Shown here: piece by piece, positions 48,401 through 58,885 of the stretch
Position numbering within the stretch: the first letter of the stretch is position 1
Layout of the letters: every line of letters starts with the position of its first letter
NCBI GenBank assembly: GCA_006538405.1
Contig: BJKQ01000013.1
Coordinates: forward strand, 744,001-808,000
Direction of reading: 5' to 3'
Source of the DNA: Hansfordia pulvinata
Lineage: Eukaryota > Ascomycota > Sordariomycetes > Xylariales
DNA: 64,000 nt
The notes under the pieces: model-generated
Seen by the model: only the letters and a program-made list of their open reading frames with translations
Database searches by the model: none
What the model was told of the DNA's origin: nothing
Made by a program: the position numbers and the translations under genes

Positions 48401-51400
48401 ACCTACCTAGACCTATGCGCAGGACGGTGCGAGCAAGACCTTGTCGTTGGTGGGTGACTCAGCCGACTCGAAAGGGGCTGCAGGTTGTGGAGTCAACACG
48501 GGGCTTGCGAATCTCACGGCCGCGGCCACAACGACGCCAAAACCTCGCGAGTGATGTACGGAGCCCGGGCCAGTCGGCGAATCGCGACGGATAAGGTTTC
48601 CGGATGACAGTCCGGGGTGTTATGCTGAAGTTCTTGAGATGGTGTCCTGTAAACTTTCCAGAGAGAGGGGCGTGGAAGCAGTCCAATCACCTCGTCTTGT
48701 CGTCTTGTGAGTTCTGACTTCAGCTCGCCAAGTGGTCGGCTTCAACACTGGAGGTACTGGCCCATTGTCGAGGACTGACGCGTGGGCCATTCCAGATACT
48801 CGTGCGACCTTGTAGCACATGGCATGTCTTGTTGGCGGTTGGAAAGGAGCCATGACATCACTGGGAGGATTCTACCCCAGTGGTCCGTCAGCAGCGTGGT
48901 TTTTGGGGCAAAGGGCCACCTGCAATGACCCTCTTCAGTCGTTTCCCACGGTCGGTGCAGCGCTAGGCCGCCCTGACCAACCGAGGCGGGCATGGGCCAG
49001 TGACTAGTTAATCAGACGAAAGCCGTGAGGCGGGAGGAAGGGTAAGACAGTCTTCAAGTGATTAGCGAGACAGCCAACGTATCCATTCTTGTCATCAGTG
49101 AACACAGCCCGTACCGGCGTGCCTGAGCGGCATCTCGAAATGGCTGACCGGCAGGGGGGCGTGCCAAGACAGGACTACGGGTGGTAGCATGGCCGGGCTC
49201 GGGGATTCAGGTGTAGATCTGTGGAAAAAAGCTGGCCGAGGAGGCGAACAAGCTTCCGCCATGGAGTCGGGAGGGTTTTTGCGCGCGGGCCCAGCGGTCG
49301 AGTGGCAGGCCTCCGGCAGCCTCGGCGGCGTCATCTCCGAGGGGAACGACCCTGAAGACCCTGACACGGCACACAGCTGGAGGCGCGCCCGGGCTACTAG
49401 AACGACCCGAGATGGCGGTCGGCGACGAGAGGGCTCGCGTCCGCGATAGGATGGACATTATTATACTCATGCCCCGCGATGCCTGTGACGATGTGGCTCA
49501 TGAGCAGGCTCCCGACAGCGTGGATGCCACCGGCACGGCAGTCGGGTGCCCAAGACAGACGCTACAACCCCTATTGGCCGTCGACCTAGGAGCTCGGGCG
49601 CAGGTACCCGTCCGCGGTGACGAGTCGTGAACGATTCTGGCCTGTCGAAAGTTGCGGAATGGGCGTGCGTGTGGTTGAGAGCGAGCCGCGCTACTCGTTG
49701 GCGGTGCCGTTGTCTGCTGGGTCCAGTGGGCTGTAGCGCACGGCCGGCGGCGGCGGGGGGACACTCGAGTCGGTAAATCCGGCAGATGGAAGGGACCAAA
49801 CAGCGGAAAGGCATCGTGAGATGGCGAGAAATGAAAAAAGGCGCGCCGGCAGCGGCAGCAATGGGAACATCACCGTCATCGTCTGCCGCGACGGCATCTG
49901 GGGAAGCAGGAGATCGTTATCTGGGGTGGTGTGGTGCCGGCCAGGCGCGACAAAGATGCAGGGATACGTGCCGGGCCAAGTTGCGGCCTTTCGATTGGCC
50001 AGAAGAGGCCTGACCAGCCCGAGATGTGGAGCCACAGGGTGTCTGTCAGTACGGGTACGGATCTGAGGCGGGGCAGCCAAGGTGGCGCAGCAGCTGTGGT
50101 GTCCTCCAGACACCAAAGCTCGGTGACGGCTCTGTCTCAGGCTAGGGTCGCGAGTACCGCTACTTACGCGAAGCAACTTTGCAGCCCCTCCCTTCGGAAC
50201 GCAGCCCAGGAGACCCTGGAGAAAGAGAAAAGAGCCATCCCTCGGGGCCCAGGAGTGCGAGACTAGGAGAGGCCCGACAGGCCCCGAGATGCGCTCCTAG
50301 ACCTGGAAGAGCATCTCGGGCGGGATGCTAGGGCGCTTCCAAGCGAGCGCCAGGGACGCCTCGCGCACGGTGCAAGTAGTGCCTCTACTTTAGCTCCATA
50401 CCTTCTTTGCACCCACGCACCGTCTGGACCCCCAATCCTCGCCTCCTGTCAAGTAGCTCTACAGGTTGATGACAGTAGACGGCACGTAGCACCGAAAGAC
50501 TCCACCAGGATGCCCGGGTTCCACTTGTGAGGACTCCAACCCGCAGAGCACCAGAGGTCAGAGGGGGCACCGGGCGTGGACGGTCACGACGGGGCAGCCC
50601 TGACCAGAGGCTGGTGATGACTTGGCTGGCGGTCATTGGGTGCCACTACTGATGAAGGCCGTTCTGTAGATGCTTGCGTCCCATGCCCGACCCATTCATT
50701 GCTTGAGCTGCAGATCCATGTGAGCACATCCAAGTACCTCCGACAAGGCAATCAACGGTGCACAGAGTTGGTGTGCCGCAGAGAGAAGACAGGTATTCCG
50801 TCAGGGACGGCGGTGGGCAGTAATGCGAGACTGGATGGGACTCTGTCGAAGTCGTTCCGCCCCTGGCTGATGCTGAACAATACATCCAAATACCCTGTAC
50901 ATGGGACGGAACCGGCGTACTCGTACGGACACGAGCGCTCCGTAAGGTACCTCGCTCCCAGCCTCGACTTTCAGCATCCATCCAATGAGGCTGAACACAG
51001 CAGGAAGTCGCACCGGCCCTGAATTGCCCTGTCGTACCTGCCTTCCTTGACTTGGCCTGACCTAACCAGACCTGACCTCATCAACTTCGAAACCTGGTCC
51101 TGGATCCTCGTCTTCAACCTCAACTTGAACCTCAACCTCCACCCGGGCCTCCACCTCCACGCCCGCACCACACGCCCGCATTGCACCCTCACGTCACCTC
51201 GGCAGCGGCAGTATTAGCAGCGGCCTCAGAAGAATACGAGTAGTACCAACAGTGGCAGTTTTCAAACTCCTGACGTGCATAGCACTGCCTCATTCAACTA
51301 CGCACCTTCGCGACCACAGCACCTGATTTGACGCTGCCCGCCCGCCTGTCCGCCCGCCTGCCTGCCTGCCTGCTTGGCCCCGGGCGCTCCGCCGCCGTCT

Positions 51401-51815
51401 TGGTCTGCCTACCCGCTTCGCCTCATTATGAATGCCGAGCAGACGCGCAGCAGCCTTCCACCGCCTGTGCTCGCTGCCCCCGCCGGCGCCTAGCCCTCTG
51501 TCCATCTGCAGGACCGCCCGCATTTCACTGGCTTAGGCAGTTCTGCGCTGCCTCAGCTTTTCTGCCCTGCTCCGTGCTGAGTGGCCCATTTTTCGCCTAC
51601 GGCCGCTGCTCGACCGGTCGCCTCCAATCGACTGGCTGACTGCTTACGTCTCTCGTCAAACCGACGTACTGACCCTCTAACCTGCTCAAGCCGCCTGCTG
51701 ACCTTCCAGGCCACGGCCTGGCCCTGTCCGAATCACAGTGACAGTCGGTCCCCTCTAGGCCAGAAACTACTTCGTTGTTGCGAGACGGTCCCCGCTGCTC
51801 TCCACCAACTTCACT
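45451..51815. other. 6.4-kb intergenic region, possibly with gene remnants
   Basis: Closer to even base composition than the rest of the window. I see no intact gene. A possible decayed minus-strand gene at 46855-47665 is listed separately. The last 500 bp before 51816 are C/T-rich, as in a fungal 5' UTR or promoter. TACTCGTA/TACGAGTA copies occur at 50918 and 51235. Confidence 0.5.
46855..47665 (-). pseudogene. possible degraded or mis-sequenced minus-strand gene
   Basis: A minus-strand frame from about 47391 to the stop at 46855 reads like ordinary protein (SLSTFIVRRTRPCQ, NILNAPERRMAMELGHRTP, MPFSEAVRRYEKHCRFEHLV). It starts behind a plausible acceptor (AAGCTAG). Upstream, around 47500-47660, a second open stretch has SCIRCRMVSPRC, a C-x2-C-x6-C spacing like half of a Zn2Cys6 cluster, followed by a GTGAGT donor. 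The two could be exons of one fungal Zn2Cys6-type gene, but I cannot build a complete start-to-stop model and see no second cysteine half. It may equally be chance. Function unknown. Confidence 0.22.
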
Positions 51816-53828
51816 ATGGCTCCCACAGCACCGACCCAGCCCGTCATTGTGGCCAGAACCGCGTCCATGTCGGCCGGCGCCATTGCTGGAACTGTTGTCG
51901 GTGCGGTTGTTGGAGGGACTTGCGTGTTACTGGTGCTCGGCTTCATCTTCTTTTTCTTGCGCCGCAGATCCAGGGAGGCGAGGGAGCAGCTGGAGAACGC
52001 GTCAAAGCAACGAGCTTCGTGGCAAGGCCATCACCCCGAATTGCCCTTTGAGGAGTTTCATCCCGAGGAACGCCCGCGCTCGCGCCAGATCTCTGGGCTT
52101 CATGGCAGCGACAAGCATCTTGAAGCAGGTCCCGATGCAAACCCATCTCCGGATTCTCAGTACAGGTCACGGGACTCGCCCACACACCGATCCTTCAAGG
52201 ACGGCGAGGCATTTGACGTTGGCAACACCGAGCAGGATGCCTTTGACTATGGGCAGGCGGATGAGGACGACTCGTCCCCAGGGCGCGAGCAGCGTGCCGC
52301 CACGTTGTCGGCTGAGCCCATTTCCACCCACGAGGCCGCCAACAGGAGCTACTACGACATTTCGATCCCCATGGACTCGGACTCTGAACACGAGACAATG
52401 GGCCCAACCGAGCAGATGAAAGCCCTCTACAAAGAACAATTGGCAAAGGCTCGCGATTATCACAGAGCCCACCGGAAAGGAAGCGGAGCAACTGTCAAGA
52501 AGATCATCACCAACATTGGAAAGAATGCGAACAAAACAGGCACCAGGTCATCCACCCGCGATCGCGGTCCTTCGTCTTCCACCTCGTCCACGCCCCAAAG
52601 GTACTTCCCTCCGTCGCCTGCAGAATATTCCAGCTCGGGAGCTGCGCGAGAACGAGGCAACGCCCCGCCTGTTCCGATGCTCCCCCCCGGACCTGAGCAA
52701 AGCTTTTTCGCGGAGCCGGAGGAAATGGCCGACGCGACGACGGCAGAGGCGCATGAGACGCAAACAAGACAGCGCCAAGGTCGTCAAGACACGCACCGGT
52801 TCACCTGGCGAAGAGGTGACAGCGCGAGAGAGGACAGCGTACGAGAAACCACGGAGGTGGATCCGGATTTACCGTCATCGGCCCTTGGATCGGGCCCATC
52901 GCGTGGGCTGCCTCCCGGCTCCGCCGCGAGGGCTCCCAGCTCAGCACAGCCTCACCAAGAACGATTGACTAGCCCTGACATCCCGGAACCTATGCAAATA
53001 GACACGACAGCTCACTATCCGCCAGCTTCATCTTCACAAACATCTCCACCGCAATCCCTCCCCATCCGCACCAACTCTTACGGCGTCTCTCCTATGGCTG
53101 TGATGCACCCTTCCAACGCCACCGAGAAAGCCGCCTTTACCGACTACCAGATCGAACATTCCGCCTCGCCGCCGGCCACGCGTGCTTCCACTGACGCTCC
53201 TCAGGAGACTACTTATACCCAGCAATTCCCTCTGCCATCAGACCCTCCGCCGGAGCTGAACATGGATGATCACATCGACTTCAACGAGGCCCCGTTGAGC
53301 GGCGAAGCCCGCCAATCGGCCGAGTCTGTCGACTTCTCAACGCCACCACAAAGCGCCACCGACTTTTCCAGCGGGAGAACACCGGACACGAGGCTGACCG
53401 GGTCGCCATCGCCCGCGCCCTTCCAGAATCCTCTTGGCTTCCACCAGCCGAAGCATGAAGCCGAGAGCAGTGCATCTCCGGAGTCTGCGCGGCTTTCGCC
53501 GAACCTTGGGGCCAGCCTGACCTGCGACGAGTGCGGGCGCAGTTTCGACCACTTGCACAAGCTGAACCATCACAAGCGATATCATGACCGCAAGCACAAT
53601 TGTCCTTACGAGAATTGCGATAAAAAGTTCGGCACCAAGACCCATCTCGACCGTCATATCAACGACAAGCATCTCAAGTCTAAAGCATACCACTGTACCG
53701 ACCCCAGCTGCGCCTACTTCAAAGGTGGGAAGTCGTTCCCCAGAAAGGATAACTGGAGAAGGCATATGATCAAGAAACATCAGGCGGAACCCGACAAACT
53801 CGAGGCCATGGACGAATCTATCGGATGA
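51816..53828 (+). CDS. membrane-anchored C2H2 zinc-finger protein (candidate tethered transcription factor)
   Basis: Single uninterrupted 670-residue frame. The N-terminus is short and unsignalled. Residues ~22-48 form a Gly/Val-rich helix (GAIAGTVVGAVVGGTCVLLV, then LGFIFFFL) ending in the stop-transfer RRRSR, similar to the SKG6/AXL2-type helix of fungal single-pass proteins. This predicts N-out, C-in topology. Residues ~50-565 are disordered, acidic then Ser/Pro-rich. The C-terminal 100 residues hold three C2H2 units: C570-x2-C with H-x3-H (CDECGRSFDHLHKLNHHKRY); a C-x4-C finger (CPYENCDKKF...HINDKH); and an atypical third with C-x4-C and a 17-residue spacing (CTDPSCAYFKGGKSF...HMIKKH). 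The zinc fingers imply DNA binding and the helix implies tethering, so release by proteolysis is the obvious hypothesis. The zinc-finger call is secure; regulated cleavage is inference. No frameshift. Confidence 0.88.
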   Translation: MAPTAPTQPVIVARTASMSAGAIAGTVVGAVVGGTCVLLVLGFIFFFLRRRSREAREQLENASKQRASWQGHHPELPFEEFHPEERPRSRQISGLHGSDKHLEAGPDANPSPDSQYRSRDSPTHRSFKDGEAFDVGNTEQDAFDYGQADEDDSSPGREQRAATLSAEPISTHEAANRSYYDISIPMDSDSEHETMGPTEQMKALYKEQLAKARDYHRAHRKGSGATVKKIITNIGKNANKTGTRSSTRDRGPSSSTSSTPQRYFPPSPAEYSSSGAARERGNAPPVPMLPPGPEQSFFAEPEEMADATTAEAHETQTRQRQGRQDTHRFTWRRGDSAREDSVRETTEVDPDLPSSALGSGPSRGLPPGSAARAPSSAQPHQERLTSPDIPEPMQIDTTAHYPPASSSQTSPPQSLPIRTNSYGVSPMAVMHPSNATEKAAFTDYQIEHSASPPATRASTDAPQETTYTQQFPLPSDPPPELNMDDHIDFNEAPLSGEARQSAESVDFSTPPQSATDFSSGRTPDTRLTGSPSPAPFQNPLGFHQPKHEAESSASPESARLSPNLGASLTCDECGRSFDHLHKLNHHKRYHDRKHNCPYENCDKKFGTKTHLDRHINDKHLKSKAYHCTDPSCAYFKGGKSFPRKDNWRRHMIKKHQAEPDKLEAMDESIG

Positions 53829-54994
53829 CTGGATGGTAGTGATGCTGAACCAACCACACCCCTCTTGCCACGCCAGCCGGCTGAGCACCTCCGCATGTTG
53901 CGGGGAGACCCACGGTTTCGCCTGCGATAACCCGAGACCCAACCGCGCCGTTTGTTCTGACGGCCCTCAACCAGAATGACTGGGACGGGCACAGAGCCAT
54001 CCCTCGGTCCAGGACACTGTCACGCCAATATGGCTGCTCAGAAACCATCGCCGCTGCCAATCACGGCAGCCGCCGACATCATGTCCAATGCGAGCCGCTT
54101 CTTCAGCGCCAATTGACATGGTCGTCCATCCGTCATCGACGACGACTTTTCTAAGTATCACTACACATTTTAATGTACCCCTCGACATTCGCTCCGACTT
54201 GCCTACGTGACGGCTCACCCGTCCTCTATGTGTGCAAGTTGAGTGAGATTAGATGGAACCTCTCAGATTCAACACACTCTGGGGCTTCACGAGGTTTTTG
54301 ATTTATTTTCGGGTTCAACTGGGGCGGTAGAAAAAGGACACAATGAGCCAAGGGGTTCTCGGGACCACAGGGGATCGGCGCATGGTTTTCGGGTTGTCCC
54401 TTTTTAGAATGGTCGCGCGATTGCAGGGAACCGCCCAGCTGGAACCTTTGCCAGGCCTCAGAAGGCGGCCGGTGCCCAGCCTTGTGCTCTGCCACTCCAC
54501 GGCATGTCCAGCGTCTTTGCGAACAGCTTTACTTTTACTTATTCCAAATTTACTTGGCAAGCTTATGTTATGACTTGTTGTCAACACGATCATGTTCTTG
54601 TTGGGTGCTTCTAGTGTCCGCGTCTGACCACTGCCGGCCTGCCTGGCGTTTATCTGGCTCCGTTACTTTCTGACAGGGCACCAGAGCCACATTTCGCAAA
54701 TGGTCAGGGCTTGCATCTCACACGGTACATCATTGTGTGCAGGGTTATTCTCAAAAGACATCTGGATTTCAAAGGTACCCAAAATACGCGGTACTCAAAC
54801 GCAAACGTTCGTATGCAGATTCAACGCTTCATCTCTTTATGCCTGAAATGTGATTCTGGCGCGATATGCCAACCACTTGACCCTTCCCGCTTTCGTTTTC
54901 GTGTCTTCCCATACTCCAAGACTCTCGTGTGTTTCTTGTCTTCCTCCCTCGTCCCCATTGGCGAGATATCCAAACTCGACAGCATCTCCAACTG
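53829..54994. other. 1.2-kb intergenic region
   Basis: Convergent space between the C2H2 gene and the small Cys-rich gene, more AT-rich than average, presumably 3' UTRs. No gene seen. Confidence 0.6.
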
Positions 54995-55609
54995 TTAGAC
55001 CCAGGGGGTCACCGGCCCAACCTGCCTCGTATAGCAGTCTCGGGCCGATTCCATATCACTTTGAGCTTCAGGTAAGCATCTCAGTGACCTTGGCGGCAAA
55101 CAATTACGTGTTTCCGGGTGCGGTGAGTCTTCTGGCGCTTTTCTGAGCCTGAACCGGTATGCATCAGCCAGGCGCTTCAGCAAGGCGCTGTCCTGTGTAC
55201 AATGTTGGCGGGGCGCATTGAACTGGGCGCTCGGGCGTGCGCGACTCTTTGGTGTGCGTACCCTAGTGTTGCGTCCCGAAGTGTGGACGCGGGCGTATGC
55301 ATCTGCCAGTGCGGCCGCCTCGCGACTGAGGTCAGGATCGTCCACGTCGCAGCTGCTCCTCATGAACTGGCAGCGTGTACACTTCGAGCGACCGGAGTTA
55401 TCGTCGCTTGGGACGTCGCAGACGACCACTCCACTGCGGGCATTGTCGCAGCCCAGCCTTGAAGTTTTCTCTTGGTGCCGCTGCATGCCCTCGAGGCAGC
55501 GCTTGCAAGGAAACCTGGACTTACAGCAGTCCTTGCCAGGTAGCCGCGTGCGCTTCTTAGTCATTCTGGCGGTCGATGTCCAGCCAGGCTCATAACTGAC
55601 TGGGACCAT
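54995..55609 (-). CDS. small cysteine-rich protein of unknown function (half Zn2Cys6-like)
   Basis: A 204-codon frame starting at 55609 in a favourable context (AAAAAATGG). A second Met at residue 16 is an alternative start. The N-terminus is basic (MTKKRTRLPGKDCC). Nine cysteines fall within about residues 28-88, ending with KCTRCQFMRSSCDVDD, a C-x2-C-x6-C spacing like one half of a fungal Zn2Cys6 cluster. The preceding CCKSRFPCKRC does not have the canonical spacing of the other half. The remainder is Arg/Ala-rich with ALADAYARVH and LLKRLADAYRFRL, similar helical segments. I do not recognise it. It could be a small DNA- or metal-binding regulator, or an exon of a longer gene. The non-random cysteine spacing favours a real CDS. 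Confidence 0.5.
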   Translation of the reverse strand: MVPVSYEPGWTSTARMTKKRTRLPGKDCCKSRFPCKRCLEGMQRHQEKTSRLGCDNARSGVVVCDVPSDDNSGRSKCTRCQFMRSSCDVDDPDLSREAAALADAYARVHTSGRNTRVRTPKSRARPSAQFNAPRQHCTQDSALLKRLADAYRFRLRKAPEDSPHPETRNCLPPRSLRCLPEAQSDMESARDCYTRQVGPVTPWV

Positions 55610-56051
55610 TTTTTCGTTCGACCTGCGACTTATTCGGCACCTGTTGATCGTTGCCTTGTCGACGGGTCATGCCGCCTCAGAAGTCGCCGCTAAACGTGAT
55701 ATTCCAACCTGTACAACAGAGGTCTAATTGTGAACCCGCGGTTGATGCTTCGCGCAGAAAGACTGTGGCATTGTCGATGGGCCAGTCGTTCTGGTGATCA
55801 TTGCGAGTGCTGAGCAATTTATTCCCTTTCACGTGATGGCGTATGCCGCCTCAGACGTGCTTGAAGATTCTGCCTGCCTTGCGACTAGGAGCGCTTCAAC
55901 GTCACTCTTCTTTGCTGATCTCGCTCTCAACCTCCTTTGAGGCAATGAAAGTCTTCGACTCTGGAATGTCATGGGGATAGACCTCGCCGCACCCGTTGAT
56001 GGCTGGTGTGGTGGGTTTGTTTCGCGCGAGCGCGTCGCCGTCGTGGGCGTC
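55610..56051. other. 442-bp intergenic region
   Basis: Lies between the stop of the EAF gene and the start of the small Cys-rich gene, both on the minus strand. It should contain the 3' UTR of the former and the promoter of the latter. Nothing else seen. Confidence 0.55.
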
Positions 56052-57117
56052 CTACTCCTCTTCGCTGACATCACTCTCTTGCTCGCCCAGAGCAGCCATA
56101 AGCTCGGCCTCCAGGCCGTCGTCAGAGCCTGCCTCGTCGTCTTCATCAGCGGCCTGTGGCGGCGCAACGTCTTGCATGGGGACGTCCTCCTCGTCCTCCT
56201 CGCTGACCTGCTCTTCCTCTTCATCCTCGGCAGCCACATGACCATTGGTAGCCGGGATAGACGAGGCGGTAGTGGCTTCCATCTGGCGAGCCAAGGGGCT
56301 AGGCAGCTTGAAGTGGTCGACAGAGGCATCGTCACTGTCGTCGTCATCTTCCTCGGCGTCGGCGTCCGCATCGGGATCCTCGACTTGGAGATCATCATCG
56401 GGCTCGCCGAGGGCATCCTCGTCATCGTCCTGTTGCTGCTGCTCGACGAATTCGGAGAAACGCCGGCTGTTGAAAGCGGGAGAGAAGTCGCGCATGGGTT
56501 GAGATTTCTGGGCGCGGGCACCATCCGGGTTTTCAATGGTGAGGCCGAAATCGTCGTCCTCGTCGTCGTCGGAATCCTGGGCGGCCTTGTTGCGGGCAGC
56601 GGGGGCGGCTTCGCGGCCGGGGCAGAAGCAGTCGCGGACTTGTTGGTGGTAGTGGCGGCGGCGGCGGCGGGCCGCGGCTTGGTAGGCTTGGGAGGGACAT
56701 AGGCACGGGCGTTGTTGCGGACACGACCCAGGTGGGCATGCTTATGGCGCAGGGCCTCGGGGAGTCGTTCTCGGGGGTTCTCGTGAGGTTCAGGTCGAAG
56801 GTGGAGTCGAGCTGGTGGAGGACGAAATGCTCGTGCTGCGCGTCAAAGATGAGGACGTACTGGGCATCGCCCACGCGGCGGGTGCCCTGGTAGGAGTAGC
56901 GACCGGCATTGTCGAGAAAGGACAGGTCGTAGGTGATGCCGGCGCCGGGGTTCTGGGCGTCGGGCTTGAGCTTTGCGGTGGTGGCGACCTCCTGGCGAAC
57001 ACGCGTGTTGTAGCGGACGCCGGTGTAGACGTGATTGGCGGCGGCCGTGTCCTTGCCGAGCAGGGCGTCGCTAAGGACGACGGGGTATTTCCCGGGCTTG
57101 GTGGGATCGATATCCAT
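56052..57117 (-). CDS. RNA polymerase II elongation factor EAF-family protein, two apparent frameshifts
   Basis: EAF proteins partner ELL and stimulate Pol II elongation in the nucleus. The start is MDIDPTKPGKYPVVLSDALL at 57117, and no intron is needed. Residues ~8-125 match the EAF N-terminal domain (YTGVRYNTRVRQEV, SFLDNAGRYSYQGTRRVGDA, LHQLDSTFDLNLTRTP). Next comes a basic Pro/Ala linker. The C-terminal half is extremely acidic (NKAAQDSDDDEDDDFGLTIE and runs of Asp/Glu to the end), as in the family's activation region. Two frame changes occur at five-G runs on the + strand, 56773-56777 and 56601-56605 (C runs on the coding strand). Adding one base to each gives 355 residues reading ...TRTPRERLPEALRHKH... 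and ...AKPPPAARNKAAQD.... Family assignment is from motif memory and fairly firm. Confidence 0.85.
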
Positions 57118-58885
57118 TTTTGAGAGGGCGCTGGGTTGTGAAATGGCGCGCGGACGGCTGGGGTACTTATATTTGTCTGTCCAAGGCAATGCCGGGCACG
57201 AGAGAGCGGTGGACCAGATTCAAGCGACTTGGGGTGGCAGCAATGGCGGCAGACGGGCGCAGGAGCAGGACAATGTGCAAGCACAATGTTGGTGTTGTGG
57301 GATTTCAGGAGACAACAGTCGAGAGCATGTTGAGTTGCACGGCGTCAGTTCCGGTCTGTTTTGCGAGCGATAAGCGGTGGCCGGACGGGCTACGGAGAGG
57401 GAGGGAGCACTTCAAGGTTGTGGGATGGATGGTGAAGTCGGGAGCGAGGGCGGCTTGGCTCGAGGTTATAAGGGTTGGTGGAGGATTGGATGATAAAGAG
57501 AGAGTCGAGGCCGAGAGGCGGGCGTACCCGCCCGGTCTGCCCTGTCAAGGTACCTACCACCTACTTACGTACCTGCCTTGGTTCCGCCTTGTGGACACGA
57601 TTGGGAGAGGTACTCAAGGTGCCTGGGCTTGGCGGAGTACGCAGAGGTACGGGGAGCCCACCTGAGGCACGAGTGCTATGGAAGGTTGAGCTACCAGGTA
57701 CGGGCGCTATGCCGATGCGAGCCACGGTCGTCATTGGCGTTGCCCGCAGGCGGACACTGTCAAGAACACTGTCGGATTGCAGCAGATGTAGCCCACTGCG
57801 TATTGTACACGACTTGGTGCGTGCACTGCAGCCTCAATTGATACATGTACTTGTGTGCACGTACGGGTCGAGTTTGTGCTGCAGAAGAACGACCACTGCG
57901 GCGCGGAACAATGCGCACGAGTGCGAACACGAACCTAATGTCCTGATAGGTACCGCAAGAAGGAAGAGACTGCCCGCCGGCCCCGTGTTCGCACCGTAGA
58001 CATTAGGTACTCGTACGCCGGTCCTAAATTAGCACCGCCCGCCTTTTCTGTACCCCGGATTTCCGACCCTCCCCGTGCCTCCCCCTGCCTAACTACGAGT
58101 ACGTACGCGTGGAGCGTCTCGGACGAAAAGACATCCAATGGCAGCCAGGGTTCGAGGCAGACTTACGAGTACACACTGAACCTCTGGGTATTGTTTGCCC
58201 ATGGCCACGTCCCGCTTTGTCTGAAGAGCATGCCTGGCCTGTGGAGTCTCATGGCCCGGGCGAGCCGACAGTTGAACTCCTCCGGTTGCACAGGTTGGGT
58301 ACCTCGAGTACCTCCTTACCTGCATGTGCTTTAGGTACATACAGGTAGGTACCGGGTAAGGTTTGCTTGTTGCAGCGTTCCATGCAATTCTCCCCTTGGC
58401 TCCCTGCGATAAACACCCGTATTGTTCTTCAGGTCCGGCGTTCGGACGATTGGTTAGTGTCTCGTTGCCTACCTAATGTTTGGTGGTCTTCAAGGCGGGG
58501 CGCTCGGACAACCGTCGTTCATATGTTTGATCCGTTTATAGATATATGACATGTACAAGACTCGTGGCTGGGTTCCACCCTTCAAACGGCGGAAACAGAC
58601 GAGTGCTCGCCCCCTCGGCGTAAAGCCTTTTCAAGTGGGCAGTAGTTCACAGGGCTAAAGGCCCCGTTCGAGTCGAATAGATGAGTCGAACAGAAGGGAA
58701 CGAGCAACGCGTGAACAAAGAGACAACCAAAGCTGCCGCGCACGTCTCACTCATGTCCTGCTACTTTGGACGATCACGCTCGCCCACCATATTGTGGCCT
58801 TCGCCTCCGCCCTGAACAGTCCCCCGCCCTGAACAGTCCCCCGCCCCGAGCAGTCCCCCGGCCCGTTCCGCCGTCGCTCAGAAAC
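57118..58885. other. 1.8-kb intergenic region between EAF and P450 genes
   Basis: EAF promoter side, and the 3' side of the P450 gene. No gene supported. It is rich in GGTACCT/TAGGTACC words (57550-57700, 58290-58360) and contains TACGAGTA/TACTCGTA at 58008, 58094 and 58164, the densest cluster of this 8-mer here. A three-copy tandem repeat sits next to the P450 stop. Confidence 0.55.
58811..58862 (+). repeat. 17-bp tandem repeat (CCTGAACAGTCCCCCGC), three copies
   Basis: Two perfect copies and one with two changes, lying within 25 bp of the P450 stop codon and therefore probably in its 3' UTR. Confidence 0.88.

Noticed and set aside
49691..49880. Short minus-strand frame with a hydrophobic start (LLPLPARLFSFLAISRCLSA)
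   Set aside because: Only about 60 codons with a Pro-rich tail; no splice continuation found.
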